A DNA stretch of 64,000 bases, from positions 124,001-188,000 of the forward strand of contig JAWKNW010000009.1 in assembly GCA_041391505.1 (NCBI GenBank), in the 5' to 3' direction. Shown in pieces: positions 1-8,352 of this stretch (its first letter is position 1; each line of letters starts with the position of its first letter). Source of the DNA: Rhodothermales bacterium (GTDB lineage: Bacteria > Bacteroidota > Rhodothermia > Rhodothermales > JAHQVL01). The notes under the pieces were generated by a model, which was not told where the DNA came from, ran no database searches, and saw only the letters and a program-made list of their open reading frames with translations. A program made the position numbers and the translations under genes.

Positions 1-75
1 CGGCACTTCGGACAAACCGAATACATGCTCGATCATCGATACGCATGGCGGAAGGAGAGCGATAACGAGGCGTGA
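1..75 (+). CDS. Possible 3' end of an upstream ORF (partial)
   Basis: Frame 1 is open from the window edge to a TGA at 73-75, giving a 24-residue tail ending RKESDNEA. It would end 61 nt before the tyrosine-kinase gene, which would suit an upstream gene of the same polysaccharide operon. Nothing in so short a stretch identifies a family, and third-codon GC is lower than in the neighbouring genes, so this may be chance. Confidence 0.25.
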   Translation, partial: RHFGQTEYMLDHRYAWRKESDNEA

Positions 76-136
76 GGGAGACCTTTCCCTCGGTGTTCTG
101 TCCAGCCGCGCGTGGTGTCGAAAGGAGAGCAATCAC

Positions 137-2533
137 ATGTATACCCCCCTCGGGGTTTCGTCCAAGAATATGAATCAATTAGAGAGAAAAAGACGCGTTT
201 CGCAGCCCCTGGTGCCTGCCGAACGCCCCGTGTCCAACGGGGCGGTGTATCCGGCCGTGGCTGCGCCTGAAAAGACGTCTATCGACGTCGGCGAGATCTT
301 TAATACCATTCGCCAGGGCAAGTGGATCATCCTGGTGACCTGCATGCTCATCTCCGCCGGCATCGTCGCCTATAAATTTACCGAGACGCCGTTGTTCGAG
401 GCGTCGAGCCTGGTTTCCATCGCGTCGAACAAGTCGTCCACCACCTCGCCGACCGACCGGCTCTCGGCCTACAGCGTCAATGTCTACACCCAGGCGGACG
501 AACTCAGCTTCCTGAACAACTCGGGCGAGCTGAGCCGGCGTGTGGCGCAGCGGCTCATCGAAGTGGCCGACGCGCTCGGCTCGAACGCCTATTTCTCGGT
601 GCTCCACGCGCCGGAAGGCAGCCCGCCGCTCACGCTCGAGGAAATCGCCTTGCGCATCCGGATCCGGGTGCTGTTCATGCCCTCGGAGCAGAACATGATC
701 ACCATCAAGGCGATCAGCCCGTCGCAGGTGGAGGCCGTGCGGCTGGCCAACCTGTACGCGCAGGAATATCAGCTGATGGACAAGGAGCGCAGCCGCGCGC
801 GGCTCGTGCAGGCCCGTCAGTTCGTGCAGGAGCTTCTCTCGAAGCGCCGGGAGGAGCTGGCGGCCCTCGACTACCGCTGGGAAGCCATGTTCAGCAACAG
901 CGAGACGATTTCGGGCGGCAGCACGGGTGAGCTGTTCCTGACGCAATACGCCACGCTCACGGCGGATCTGGAGAGCAAGGAACTGCAGCTCGAGACCGAG
1001 AAACGGTCCCGCGACCACCTCGTCGAGGAATACGAGCGCGTCGCGCCCGGCCTCGTCGAGCAGGTCAGCTCGGGCATCGACCGGGAGATCACGGCGCTGC
1101 AGGACCGCATCGCCGAGCTCAAGATGGACGCCGAGGAATATTACATCCACGACCCGTCGCGCCGCGGCCGCGAGGCCGAAATTCCGGAGCTGAACGAGAT
1201 CATCGTCGGCATCAAGAACCTGGAGGAGCGGAAGAATTCGCTGGCGCAGCAGCTGGTGCGGGAGACCCTCAGCGCCGGCAACGCCACCACGCGCGGCACC
1301 GTCGAACCGCTCAGCTATGCGACGCAGCTCAAGGCGCAGATCCTGACGAAGGATATCACGATCAACGAACTCACGCTGACCGTGAGCGCGCTGCGCCGGC
1401 GGGTTGCCGAGGCCGAAAAGAAGCTGCGGATCATCCCGACGATGACGCTCGAACGCCAGCAGCTGGAGCGCGAGCGCGCGGTGGTGGAGCAGGGCTACAA
1501 GACGCTCCAGTCCGAATTGCAGCAGGCCGAAATCGCCGAGCAGTCGGACATCGGCAACGTCTCGATCATCCGCGAGGCGCAGCAGCCGCTGCCGGTCGGC
1601 AGCGACCTGACGCAGAGCCTGATCCTGGGTCTGCTGCTCGGGCTCGGCTTCGGGACGGGTCTGGCGTTCGTCCGCAAGGCCGTCGATCGCCGCGTGGCGC
1701 GGCCGGCCGATGTGCGCGACATGGGCTTCCAGCTGGTGGGCGTCATCCCCGAGATGCAGCGCGACATCAAGGAGTCGCATGGCGGCAGCGAGCTGGTCGA
1801 ATACAACGGCGCCCAGCTCAGCGCGCACCTGGTGGCGGCGCTCCAGCCGACGTCGTCGATCGCCGAGAACTACCGGCTCACGCGCACCAACATCGATTTT
1901 CTGTTCGAGGACAACCCGCCGCAGGTGGTGCTGATCACCAGCCCCGAAGCCGGCGACGGCAAGACGGTCACCTCGGTCAACCTCGCCATCACGATGGCGG
2001 AGAGCGGCCGGCGGACCTTGCTGATCGACCTCGACCTGCGCCGGCCGTCGTGCCACAAGCTGATGGGCCGCGACCGCGCCCCGGGCTTCGTCGATCTGCT
2101 GACGCATCCGGGCGAGTTCCTGCTCGAAGAGTTTGAAACGACGATCCCGTACCTGCATTTCGTGCCGGCAGGCAGCACGTCCAGCCGGCCGTCCGAGCTG
2201 GTCGGCTCGTCGCTGCTCAAGGACGGAATTAATAGCCTCCGGGAAATGTTCGATACTATCATCATCGACTCCCCGCCCGTGCTGGCGGTGACCGATGCCG
2301 TCGTGCTGTCGACCATCTGCGACGCCACGGTGGTGGTGGTCAACGCCGACGCGACCGACCAGCAGGCGCTCAATGTGACGCGCCAGACGCTGGAGGCCGT
2401 GGGCGTGTCGGTTTCCGGCGTCATCCTCAACCGGTTCGACGCCCGCCGCGCCGGCATGAAGGGGTATTACATTTACGGATACGACAGCTCGTACAGCTAC
2501 GACCAGCCCGTATCCAACGGCGCGCGCGCCTGA
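137..2533 (+). CDS. Wzc-type polysaccharide co-polymerase / BY-kinase (tyrosine autokinase)
   Basis: Inner-membrane regulator of polysaccharide chain length and export with a fused cytoplasmic tyrosine autokinase. Seen: a Wzz-type N-terminus with a membrane segment near residues 63-82, a long coiled-coil periplasmic region (about 200-480) and a second membrane segment near 490-512. The BY-kinase domain follows, with Walker A SPEAGDGKT (about 603), Walker A' LLIDLDLRRP (about 629) and Walker B IIIDSPPV (about 709). The C-terminus carries a tyrosine cluster (KGYYIYGYDSSYSYD), the usual autophosphorylation tail. The 798-aa length fits one-piece enzymes of this family. AAAGGAG lies 9-12 nt before the ATG, supporting this start. 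It heads the polysaccharide locus, which suggests phosphorylation-controlled assembly. An initiating sugar-phosphate transferase is not visible in the window and may lie upstream. Confidence 0.93.
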   Translation: MYTPLGVSSKNMNQLERKRRVSQPLVPAERPVSNGAVYPAVAAPEKTSIDVGEIFNTIRQGKWIILVTCMLISAGIVAYKFTETPLFEASSLVSIASNKSSTTSPTDRLSAYSVNVYTQADELSFLNNSGELSRRVAQRLIEVADALGSNAYFSVLHAPEGSPPLTLEEIALRIRIRVLFMPSEQNMITIKAISPSQVEAVRLANLYAQEYQLMDKERSRARLVQARQFVQELLSKRREELAALDYRWEAMFSNSETISGGSTGELFLTQYATLTADLESKELQLETEKRSRDHLVEEYERVAPGLVEQVSSGIDREITALQDRIAELKMDAEEYYIHDPSRRGREAEIPELNEIIVGIKNLEERKNSLAQQLVRETLSAGNATTRGTVEPLSYATQLKAQILTKDITINELTLTVSALRRRVAEAEKKLRIIPTMTLERQQLERERAVVEQGYKTLQSELQQAEIAEQSDIGNVSIIREAQQPLPVGSDLTQSLILGLLLGLGFGTGLAFVRKAVDRRVARPADVRDMGFQLVGVIPEMQRDIKESHGGSELVEYNGAQLSAHLVAALQPTSSIAENYRLTRTNIDFLFEDNPPQVVLITSPEAGDGKTVTSVNLAITMAESGRRTLLIDLDLRRPSCHKLMGRDRAPGFVDLLTHPGEFLLEEFETTIPYLHFVPAGSTSSRPSELVGSSLLKDGINSLREMFDTIIIDSPPVLAVTDAVVLSTICDATVVVVNADATDQQALNVTRQTLEAVGVSVSGVILNRFDARRAGMKGYYIYGYDSSYSYDQPVSNGARA

Positions 2534-2586
2534 TGCGCCGCGCCGGGCCGCGGCCCTGACGCCCGGCCGGGGCGCCTCATGCAGCA

Positions 2587-2628
2587 CGAAGGCTCCGGTC
2601 GCTGGGTTGCCAGGGGTCGGAGCCTTCG
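2587..2628. promoter_or_regulatory. Stem-loop between kinase and SLBB-like gene
   Basis: CGAAGGCTCCG (2587-2597) pairs perfectly with CGGAGCCTTCG (2618-2628) across a 20-nt loop, 54 nt after the kinase stop. No T-run follows, so it looks more like an RNA-stability or attenuation element than a complete intrinsic terminator. Confidence 0.45.
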
Positions 2629-2759
2629 ACATGCACACCCGCCCGATATTTTCGCTCTTTTTCTCGTGACGTGGCCCGTCGGATCGACTTTAGAAGTGAC
2701 GATTGATTCAGGTCGTCGATCCGGTAAGCCCAGAATATGATCAACCCCCGGTAGCACGT

Positions 2760-3254
2760 ATGATGTGTCCTTCTCGTGTTCTTTTTAAAGGCATTTTCCT
2801 TCTGATGCTGACGCTTTCGCTGGGCAGCCAGCTGGCGTTCGCGCAACCCGAAGAACGTCTGGTCGACTTCTCGCGCCCGGGCCGGCCGACGATGATGGTG
2901 TACGTCTGGGGCGCGGTGGGGCAGCCGGGCATCTGGAAGGTCGAAACCGATGTCGATTTCCTGGAGATGCTCACCGCGGCGCAGGTGCCGAACATCGGCC
3001 AGAGCAGCTCGCAGACGAAGGAGAAGGTGATCATCCATGTATACCGGGGCGGCGTCAGCCGGCGGACGGAGATCTACAGCTCCGACGTCAAAAAAATGCT
3101 CTCCGAGGGGTCGGCGTACCCCACGCTCCAGGAAGGCGATATCATCTTTCTGGAGTCCTCGTCAAAACAGAAGTTTGGCCTGAACACGGTGCTCTCAGCC
3201 ATCGGCGCCGCTTCGGCGCTCGTGCTGCTGATTATCCGTATCGGGAATCTCTAG
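2760..3254 (+). CDS. Small exported SLBB-like polysaccharide export protein
   Basis: About 164 aa. Signal-peptide-like N-terminus (residues 1-28, hydrophobic FLLMLTLSLGSQLAFA), then a segment VYVWGAVGQPGIWKVE and a later LQEGDIIFLE. These resemble the SLBB beta-grasp found in outer-membrane polysaccharide export (Wza/OPX) proteins. A C-terminal membrane helix (VLSAIGAASALVLLIIRI) follows. An upstream in-frame TTG at 2703 would add a non-signal-like leader, so the ATG at 2760 is preferred. It lacks the large N-terminal PES domain of a true Wza, so it may be an accessory periplasmic protein rather than the pore. Position between the autokinase and the flippase supports a role in export. Confidence 0.7.
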   Translation: MMCPSRVLFKGIFLLMLTLSLGSQLAFAQPEERLVDFSRPGRPTMMVYVWGAVGQPGIWKVETDVDFLEMLTAAQVPNIGQSSSQTKEKVIIHVYRGGVSRRTEIYSSDVKKMLSEGSAYPTLQEGDIIFLESSSKQKFGLNTVLSAIGAASALVLLIIRIGNL

Positions 3255-3368
3255 GTACGGGTTGGCGGGTGACGGGCACGTTGTTTTCGAAGGAGGCGAA
3301 CCCCACGCCGGCCTTGGGAACGATCCACGCACCGACCTGCAACCTGCCCATTTGCCAACCAGGGCTAC

Positions 3369-5192
3369 ATGATTTCTTTTATAAATAAGCGATTGAGCCG
3401 AGAGGTCCGCATCCTGCTGGGCATCTTTCGTGAACACTGGTACTTCGTCACGCTGACCTGCGCGTTCGCGCTGCTGGCGGCGGTGTTCGAAGGCGCCAGC
3501 ATCGGCATGCTGATCCCGTTCCTGCGCAACATCGCAGATACGCAGGTCGAGACCTTCCATACCGGGTGGATGTGGTTCGACGAGCTGGTGCTGAAGGTGA
3601 ACGGGACCCAGCTCGAGCGGCTCTACCGGATCTGCGCCATCATCCTGGCCGCCTCGTGGCTCCGCGCCGGCTTCAGCTTCCTCTCCGAGTACTACGCGAC
3701 GGTCGCGCGCGTCCGCTACGTGGAAGGGATGCGGGCCCGGATCATCGACCAGCTGCTGGCGGTTTCGCTGCGGTATTTTTCGAAGACGCGGGCCGGCGAG
3801 ATCATCAACAGTCTCACGACCGAGATCAGCCGCGTCATCCAGTCGCTCCAGGCCGTCAACGTGTTCATCATCCGCGGCGCCCTGATGCTGGTGTACGTGG
3901 CGTTGATGGTCTACGTCTCCTGGCAGCTGTCGCTCATCATCCTCGTCTGTTTCGGCACGCTGTCGATGGCGCTCGGCCGCTTCTTCAAGCGCATCAAGCG
4001 TGGCGGCGAGCGGGTGACGTCGGCCAGCGGCGTGTTTACGTCGTCGCTGACCGAACTGATCGGTGGGGTCCGGACGATCGCGGCGTACAATACGCAGGAT
4101 TTCGAGCGCAGCCGCGTCAACAAGGCCATCAATCGGCTCGCCAAGGCGATGATCCGCAACGGCTACGAGCGGTTGAAGGTGACGCCGATTTCGCAGGGCG
4201 TGATCAGCAGCCTGCTCATCATCATCATCCTCGTCGCCACCCAGTATTACGTGCTGCCCGGCAAGCTCGACGTCGCGCTGCTGCTCGCGTTCGTGTTCGC
4301 GCTGGTGCGCATGATGCCGCTCATCACCGAGCTGAACAAAAACCGTGGCACCTGGGCCAGTCTCCATGGCTCGCTCATCAACGTGGCGGAACTGCTGCGG
4401 ACGGACAACAAGCCGTACCTCGTGGAAGGCAAGGGGACCGTCGACAAGCTCAAGAAGGGCATCACGTTCGAGGACGTCTCCTTCAGCTACGACAGCGACG
4501 GCGAGGTGCTGCAGGACATCAATATCCGGATCGAGCGGGCGAAAACCACCGCGATCGTTGGGACCTCCGGCGCCGGCAAGTCGACCCTCGTCGATCTGAT
4601 TCCCCGATTCTACGACCCGTCCAGGGGCCGGGTATTGTGGGATGACACCGACCTTCGGGACGTCAACTCCCGCACCCTGCGCGAGAAGATCGCCGTCGTG
4701 AGCCAGAGCACGTTCATCTTCAACGACACGATCCGCAACAACATCGCCTACGGGCTGGAGGGCGTGTCCGACGAGCGCGTCCTGGAGGTTGCCGAGCAGG
4801 CCAACGCCCTGGAATTCATCGCCGACATGCCGAACGGCCTGGACACGATCCTCGGCGACAGCGGCATGCGGTTGTCCGGCGGCCAGCGGCAGCGCATCGC
4901 CATTGCGCGCGCCATCCTGCGCGATCCCGACATCCTCATCCTGGACGAGGCCACGAGCGCGCTCGACAGCGTGTCCGAAAAGCTCGTCCAGCAATCCCTG
5001 GAACGCCTCATGAAAGGGCGGACCGTCATCGCGATCGCCCACCGGCTGTCCACCGTCGAAAATGCCGACTGGGTCGTGGTGCTCGAGAAGGGCCGGGTGC
5101 TCGAGCAGGGCACCTACAGCGACCTACTCGAGAAAAAAGGCAAGCTCTGGGAATTCCACGCGATCCAGTTTCAGCTGGCGATGGAAGCGTGA
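3369..5192 (+). CDS. ABC transporter, fused permease-ATPase (MsbA/PglK-like flippase)
   Basis: A 607-aa half-transporter: about six membrane segments in residues 20-330, then one nucleotide-binding domain. Seen: Walker A GTSGAGKST (about 397-405), signature LSGGQRQRIAIARA (about 500), Walker B ILILDEATSALD (about 520) and the H-loop in IAIAHRLSTVENAD. Family members flip lipid-linked oligosaccharides or lipids across the inner membrane (PglK, MsbA). Next to the kinase and followed by glycosyltransferases and sulfotransferases, the likely substrate is the lipid-linked repeat unit of this locus, taking the place of a Wzx flippase, which is not seen here. The substrate is inferred. Confidence 0.9.
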   Translation: MISFINKRLSREVRILLGIFREHWYFVTLTCAFALLAAVFEGASIGMLIPFLRNIADTQVETFHTGWMWFDELVLKVNGTQLERLYRICAIILAASWLRAGFSFLSEYYATVARVRYVEGMRARIIDQLLAVSLRYFSKTRAGEIINSLTTEISRVIQSLQAVNVFIIRGALMLVYVALMVYVSWQLSLIILVCFGTLSMALGRFFKRIKRGGERVTSASGVFTSSLTELIGGVRTIAAYNTQDFERSRVNKAINRLAKAMIRNGYERLKVTPISQGVISSLLIIIILVATQYYVLPGKLDVALLLAFVFALVRMMPLITELNKNRGTWASLHGSLINVAELLRTDNKPYLVEGKGTVDKLKKGITFEDVSFSYDSDGEVLQDINIRIERAKTTAIVGTSGAGKSTLVDLIPRFYDPSRGRVLWDDTDLRDVNSRTLREKIAVVSQSTFIFNDTIRNNIAYGLEGVSDERVLEVAEQANALEFIADMPNGLDTILGDSGMRLSGGQRQRIAIARAILRDPDILILDEATSALDSVSEKLVQQSLERLMKGRTVIAIAHRLSTVENADWVVVLEKGRVLEQGTYSDLLEKKGKLWEFHAIQFQLAMEA

Positions 5193-5266
5193 TTGGATGG
5201 CAACAGGTAAAGGGCAAATTGAAACACGGTTTCGGGCCGAACGAGTCGACGAAGCGAAATCCGTAG

Positions 5267-5301
5267 ATCGGGTTAGGTCCCCCCAGGGACCGTAACCCGA
5301 T
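5267..5301. terminator. Hairpin after the ABC flippase gene
   Basis: ATCGGGTTAGGTCCC (5267-5281) pairs with GGGACCGTAACCCGAT (5286-5301) with a one-base bulge and a 4-nt loop. It is followed by TATCTCTT, only weakly T-rich. It may reduce read-through from the export genes into the sulfotransferase/glycosyltransferase run. Confidence 0.45.
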
Positions 5302-5357
5302 ATATCTCTTGCCCAGACGTACGCGCACGAACGATTCGCACCGGTGTACAGGACATC

Positions 5358-6275
5358 ATGAATTTATCGACAGCCATAGCATCGCAGGCCGACGAGGCGC
5401 TTTCGCGGATGCACCGCAAGCTGAAGCGGTATCTGGAGCGCGAGCGGATTGCGAAGAAGAAGGAGCTCAAGCTGACGCTGGGCAAGGCGTACGAGGCGCA
5501 GTGGGAGGGTTTTCCCTGCGTGTTCGCGCTGTCGACCGGGCGTACGGGCACGCAGACGATCGCTTCGATGCTCGCGCTGTCGCCGGCGGTGCTGGCGCAG
5601 CACGAGCCGGCGCCGCGCCTCGTCCGCGCCTCCTACGAGGCGTTTATGGACGAGCGCGAAGGCTGGATGGACCGCTGGCGGCCGTTTGCCCTCGCCGTCC
5701 GCGACGACTTCGTGCTCGAAGCCTGCGCCGAGGGGCGGATCTATGTCGAATCCAACAACCGGATCACCTACATGGCGCCGGCGTTCGCCGAGGCCTTCCC
5801 CGCGAGCCGGTTCATCTTTTCGCATCGCGACCCCTATCAGGTGATCCGTTCGGGCATGCAGCGCGGCGCCTACCAGGGCGGCAACATGGCGTGGAATTTC
5901 GCCCGCATCCATCCGCGGACCGACGATCCGGCCTTCGCGCAGTGGGAATCCTACACCAACCTCCAGCGCGAGGCCTGGCGCTGGGCCCGTATCAACGGCT
6001 ACGCCAAGGTATTTTTCGACACGCTTCCTGAAGAACGTCGGCTCGAGCTGCCCGCGCGCGCATTCTTCAGTAACGATATGGATATCTACAGAAGCCTCTT
6101 TGCGTTCGTGGGCGCCCCGCTGCCGTCGGAAGACGCGCTCCGGGGCGTGATGGGCAAACAGCTCAACGCCCAGGCGCATTACAACGGGCTCGACTTCGAA
6201 TGGACCGATGCGCTGCGCGAATCCGTGCGGCCGATCGTCCAGCCGGTAGCCGAGTCGCTGGGATACGAAGTCTGA
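5358..6275 (+). CDS. Sulfotransferase-family protein (1 of 8)
   Basis: 305 aa. The family transfers sulfuryl groups from PAPS to hydroxyls or amines, here probably on a glycan. Seen: a 5'-phosphosulfate-binding loop in FALSTGRTGTQTIASML (about 55-72) and a 3'-phosphate-binding segment RFIFSHRDPYQVIRSGM (about 153-170). The R/GTGTQT loop departs from the usual PRSGTT. It is the first gene of the interleaved sulfotransferase/glycosyltransferase block and lies 6 nt before the next one. The basic N-terminus (KLKRYLERERIAKKKE) is unusual. Acceptor unknown. Confidence 0.75.
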   Translation: MNLSTAIASQADEALSRMHRKLKRYLERERIAKKKELKLTLGKAYEAQWEGFPCVFALSTGRTGTQTIASMLALSPAVLAQHEPAPRLVRASYEAFMDEREGWMDRWRPFALAVRDDFVLEACAEGRIYVESNNRITYMAPAFAEAFPASRFIFSHRDPYQVIRSGMQRGAYQGGNMAWNFARIHPRTDDPAFAQWESYTNLQREAWRWARINGYAKVFFDTLPEERRLELPARAFFSNDMDIYRSLFAFVGAPLPSEDALRGVMGKQLNAQAHYNGLDFEWTDALRESVRPIVQPVAESLGYEV

Positions 6276-6281
6276 CGCAGC

Positions 6282-7307
6282 ATGGTCGACGCGCCCTTCC
6301 ATAGCGAATCCATCCAGGAGCCGGCATCCAATGCGCCGGTCGATTGGCGGCGTGAGCCCATCTTCATCGTGGGCATCATGCCCCGCAGCGGCACCAACTT
6401 TCTTCACCGCCTCCTCTGCCAGCATCCCGATTGCGGGGCGATCAATACGACGCCCGTGCGGGAAGATTACCTGCTGCACCACATCGAGGGCCTGAACCGA
6501 TTCGTCGGCCGGCTGCGGTGGCAGTGGGGCCACTGGGGCGCGGACGAGGCGTTTGTGCATTCCCTGGCCGACCGGCTCGGCCTCGGCGCCGCGGCGTTCC
6601 TCAAGTCGCTCTCGCCGGCGAAGCGGATCGTCACCAAGACGCCCAGCGTCGCCAACCTGCGGCTGTACACGCGGTTTTTCCAGCATTCCCCGCTCCTGAT
6701 CATCGTCCGCGACGGCCGCTCGGTCGTCGCCTCCGGCATGTCGGGTTTCGGCTGGCGCTTCGAGACGGCCACGCGGGCCTGGGCCTCGGCGGCGCGCGCC
6801 ATCGCGCGCTTCAGGGAAGGGCGCGACGGCGGAGATTTCCGCTTCAAGGTGATCCAGTACGAGCGCCTGAGCGGCGAAACCGACGCCACGTTGCTCGACG
6901 TGATGGCGTTTCTCGAACTTGACGCGGAGCGGTACGACTTTGAGAAAGCCGGCCAGACGCCGATTTATGGGTCGTCGTTCGCCTCGAAAGAGGGGGATGG
7001 TGTGACCTGGAAGCCGAAGGAGAAGACGGCCGACTTCGAGCCGAGCGCCCGATGGAAGAGCTGGAGCCGTTTCCAGCATCGCCGCTTCAACTGGCTGGCG
7101 GGCAAGGAAATGAAAGCGCTCGGGTACGAGCTGGAGCCGGCGGGCGAATCGAATGCGCTGTGGCGCCTCGTGCACCGCGGGCTCGACGCCTGGTATCACC
7201 TGCAGCGCCTGCCGCGCCGGCTGTTCCGGAGCCTGCGCGAAGCGGCGAAGGCTTTTGTGCTGCATCTGAGCGGACGGGAAGCAGAAAAGATCGATCTTCG
7301 ACGCTGA
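6282..7307 (+). CDS. Sulfotransferase-family protein (2 of 8)
   Basis: 341 aa. The PAPS loop is the classical MPRSGTNFLHRLL (about 35-47), followed by LLIIVRDGRSVVASGM (3'-phosphate-binding segment, about 138-153). The pattern fits the bacterial Sulfotransfer family acting on carbohydrates. It starts 6 nt after the preceding sulfotransferase and is followed within 30 nt by another, so three such genes are consecutive here. The C-terminal 60 residues are basic and amphipathic (RRLFRSLREAAKAF), perhaps for membrane association. Acceptor unknown. Confidence 0.85.
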   Translation: MVDAPFHSESIQEPASNAPVDWRREPIFIVGIMPRSGTNFLHRLLCQHPDCGAINTTPVREDYLLHHIEGLNRFVGRLRWQWGHWGADEAFVHSLADRLGLGAAAFLKSLSPAKRIVTKTPSVANLRLYTRFFQHSPLLIIVRDGRSVVASGMSGFGWRFETATRAWASAARAIARFREGRDGGDFRFKVIQYERLSGETDATLLDVMAFLELDAERYDFEKAGQTPIYGSSFASKEGDGVTWKPKEKTADFEPSARWKSWSRFQHRRFNWLAGKEMKALGYELEPAGESNALWRLVHRGLDAWYHLQRLPRRLFRSLREAAKAFVLHLSGREAEKIDLRR

Positions 7308-7335
7308 CTCCGCGCGTTCGCACGACCCAATCAAC

Positions 7336-8352
7336 ATGACCACGCCTTTCTTTATCGTTGGCGCCAGCCGCTCCGGGACGACCATGCTCCGGCTCCTCCT
7401 CAATGCGCACTCGCGCATCGGGGTGCCGAAGGAACTGGCGTTTTTTACGCAGGCCATGCAGAAAGGCGCACTGCCGGCGTGGCGGCAGGGCCGGCTGAAC
7501 GCGTCCGCCCACCGCGAATTTCTGCACGCCTTTCTCGCCAAGAAGCACCACATCTTCCAGCGTGTCGACCTCGAGGCGCTCGAAGCGGCCATCCTCCAGG
7601 CGCACCCGACCGATTTGCGGGGGTCGCTGGATGGCGTCATGGACGCCTGGGTGCGCGAACAGGGCAAGGAACGCTGGGGCGAGAAGACCCCGAAGAACCT
7701 CTTTTATGTGGATTATATCCACCGGATGTATCCCGAGGCGCGGTTCATCCATATCGTGCGCGACCCGCGGGCGGTGGTCTATTCGATGAACCGGTTCGCC
7801 CGTTTCCTGAACGACAGCGTGCTCAACGCTTTCAACTGGTACCTTTCGGTGAAGGACGGATACGGCCTGCTGAAAAAGGCGGTGCCGGAGTCGCTGGTGA
7901 TGACGATCCGGTACGAGGATCTGGTCGCCGGCGTGGAGGATACGGCCCGGCGGCTCTGCGCGTTTATCGGCGAGCCGTTCGAGCCGGCGATGCTCGACTT
8001 TTATCGGGAATCCGAGGCCAACATCCATCCGTCCTCCGCCGAACTGGGTGGGGTGAATACCCTGACCAGGCCGATCTCGACGGCCAGCGTGGAGAAATGG
8101 CGCTCGGGTCTCGCGATGAGCGAGATCGCGCTCGTCGAAACGATCTGCGGGCCGCTGATGGAAGAGATGGGGTACGAGCTGACCGGGGAGCGCCTCAGCG
8201 GAGGGGCCAGCCTCTCGTTGCAAGCCAAGCTGGCGTACTGCCAGATCCAGCGGTGGCGGCACCGCCGCATGCGCGCCTACCAGATCGCTTCCATGCCGTT
8301 CGAGCGGTCGAAGGGACGCGTGCGAAAATGGGTGGGCGAAGACGATGAATAG
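7336..8352 (+). CDS. Sulfotransferase-family protein (3 of 8; twin of the gene at 9676)
   Basis: 338 aa. PAPS loop GASRSGTTMLRLLLNAH at residues 5-21, then RWGEKTPKNLFY and RFIHIVRDPRAVVYSM (3'-phosphate segment, about 135-150). The protein at 9676 shares the same blocks almost word for word (RSGTT.LRL.LNAH, RWGEKTP.NLFY, ARFIH.VRDPRA) and a similar basic tail, so the two are duplicates with a glycosyltransferase between them. The last 8 nt overlap the start of that glycosyltransferase, suggesting translational coupling. Confidence 0.88.
   Translation: MTTPFFIVGASRSGTTMLRLLLNAHSRIGVPKELAFFTQAMQKGALPAWRQGRLNASAHREFLHAFLAKKHHIFQRVDLEALEAAILQAHPTDLRGSLDGVMDAWVREQGKERWGEKTPKNLFYVDYIHRMYPEARFIHIVRDPRAVVYSMNRFARFLNDSVLNAFNWYLSVKDGYGLLKKAVPESLVMTIRYEDLVAGVEDTARRLCAFIGEPFEPAMLDFYRESEANIHPSSAELGGVNTLTRPISTASVEKWRSGLAMSEIALVETICGPLMEEMGYELTGERLSGGASLSLQAKLAYCQIQRWRHRRMRAYQIASMPFERSKGRVRKWVGEDDE

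Noticed and set aside
179..2638. Long antisense open frame over the tyrosine-kinase gene (and similar ones at 3195-5042, 5364-7667, 22282-24234)
   Set aside because: High GC makes stop codons rare on the opposite strand. The translations are R/A/H-rich with no family motifs, while the sense genes have clear domains.
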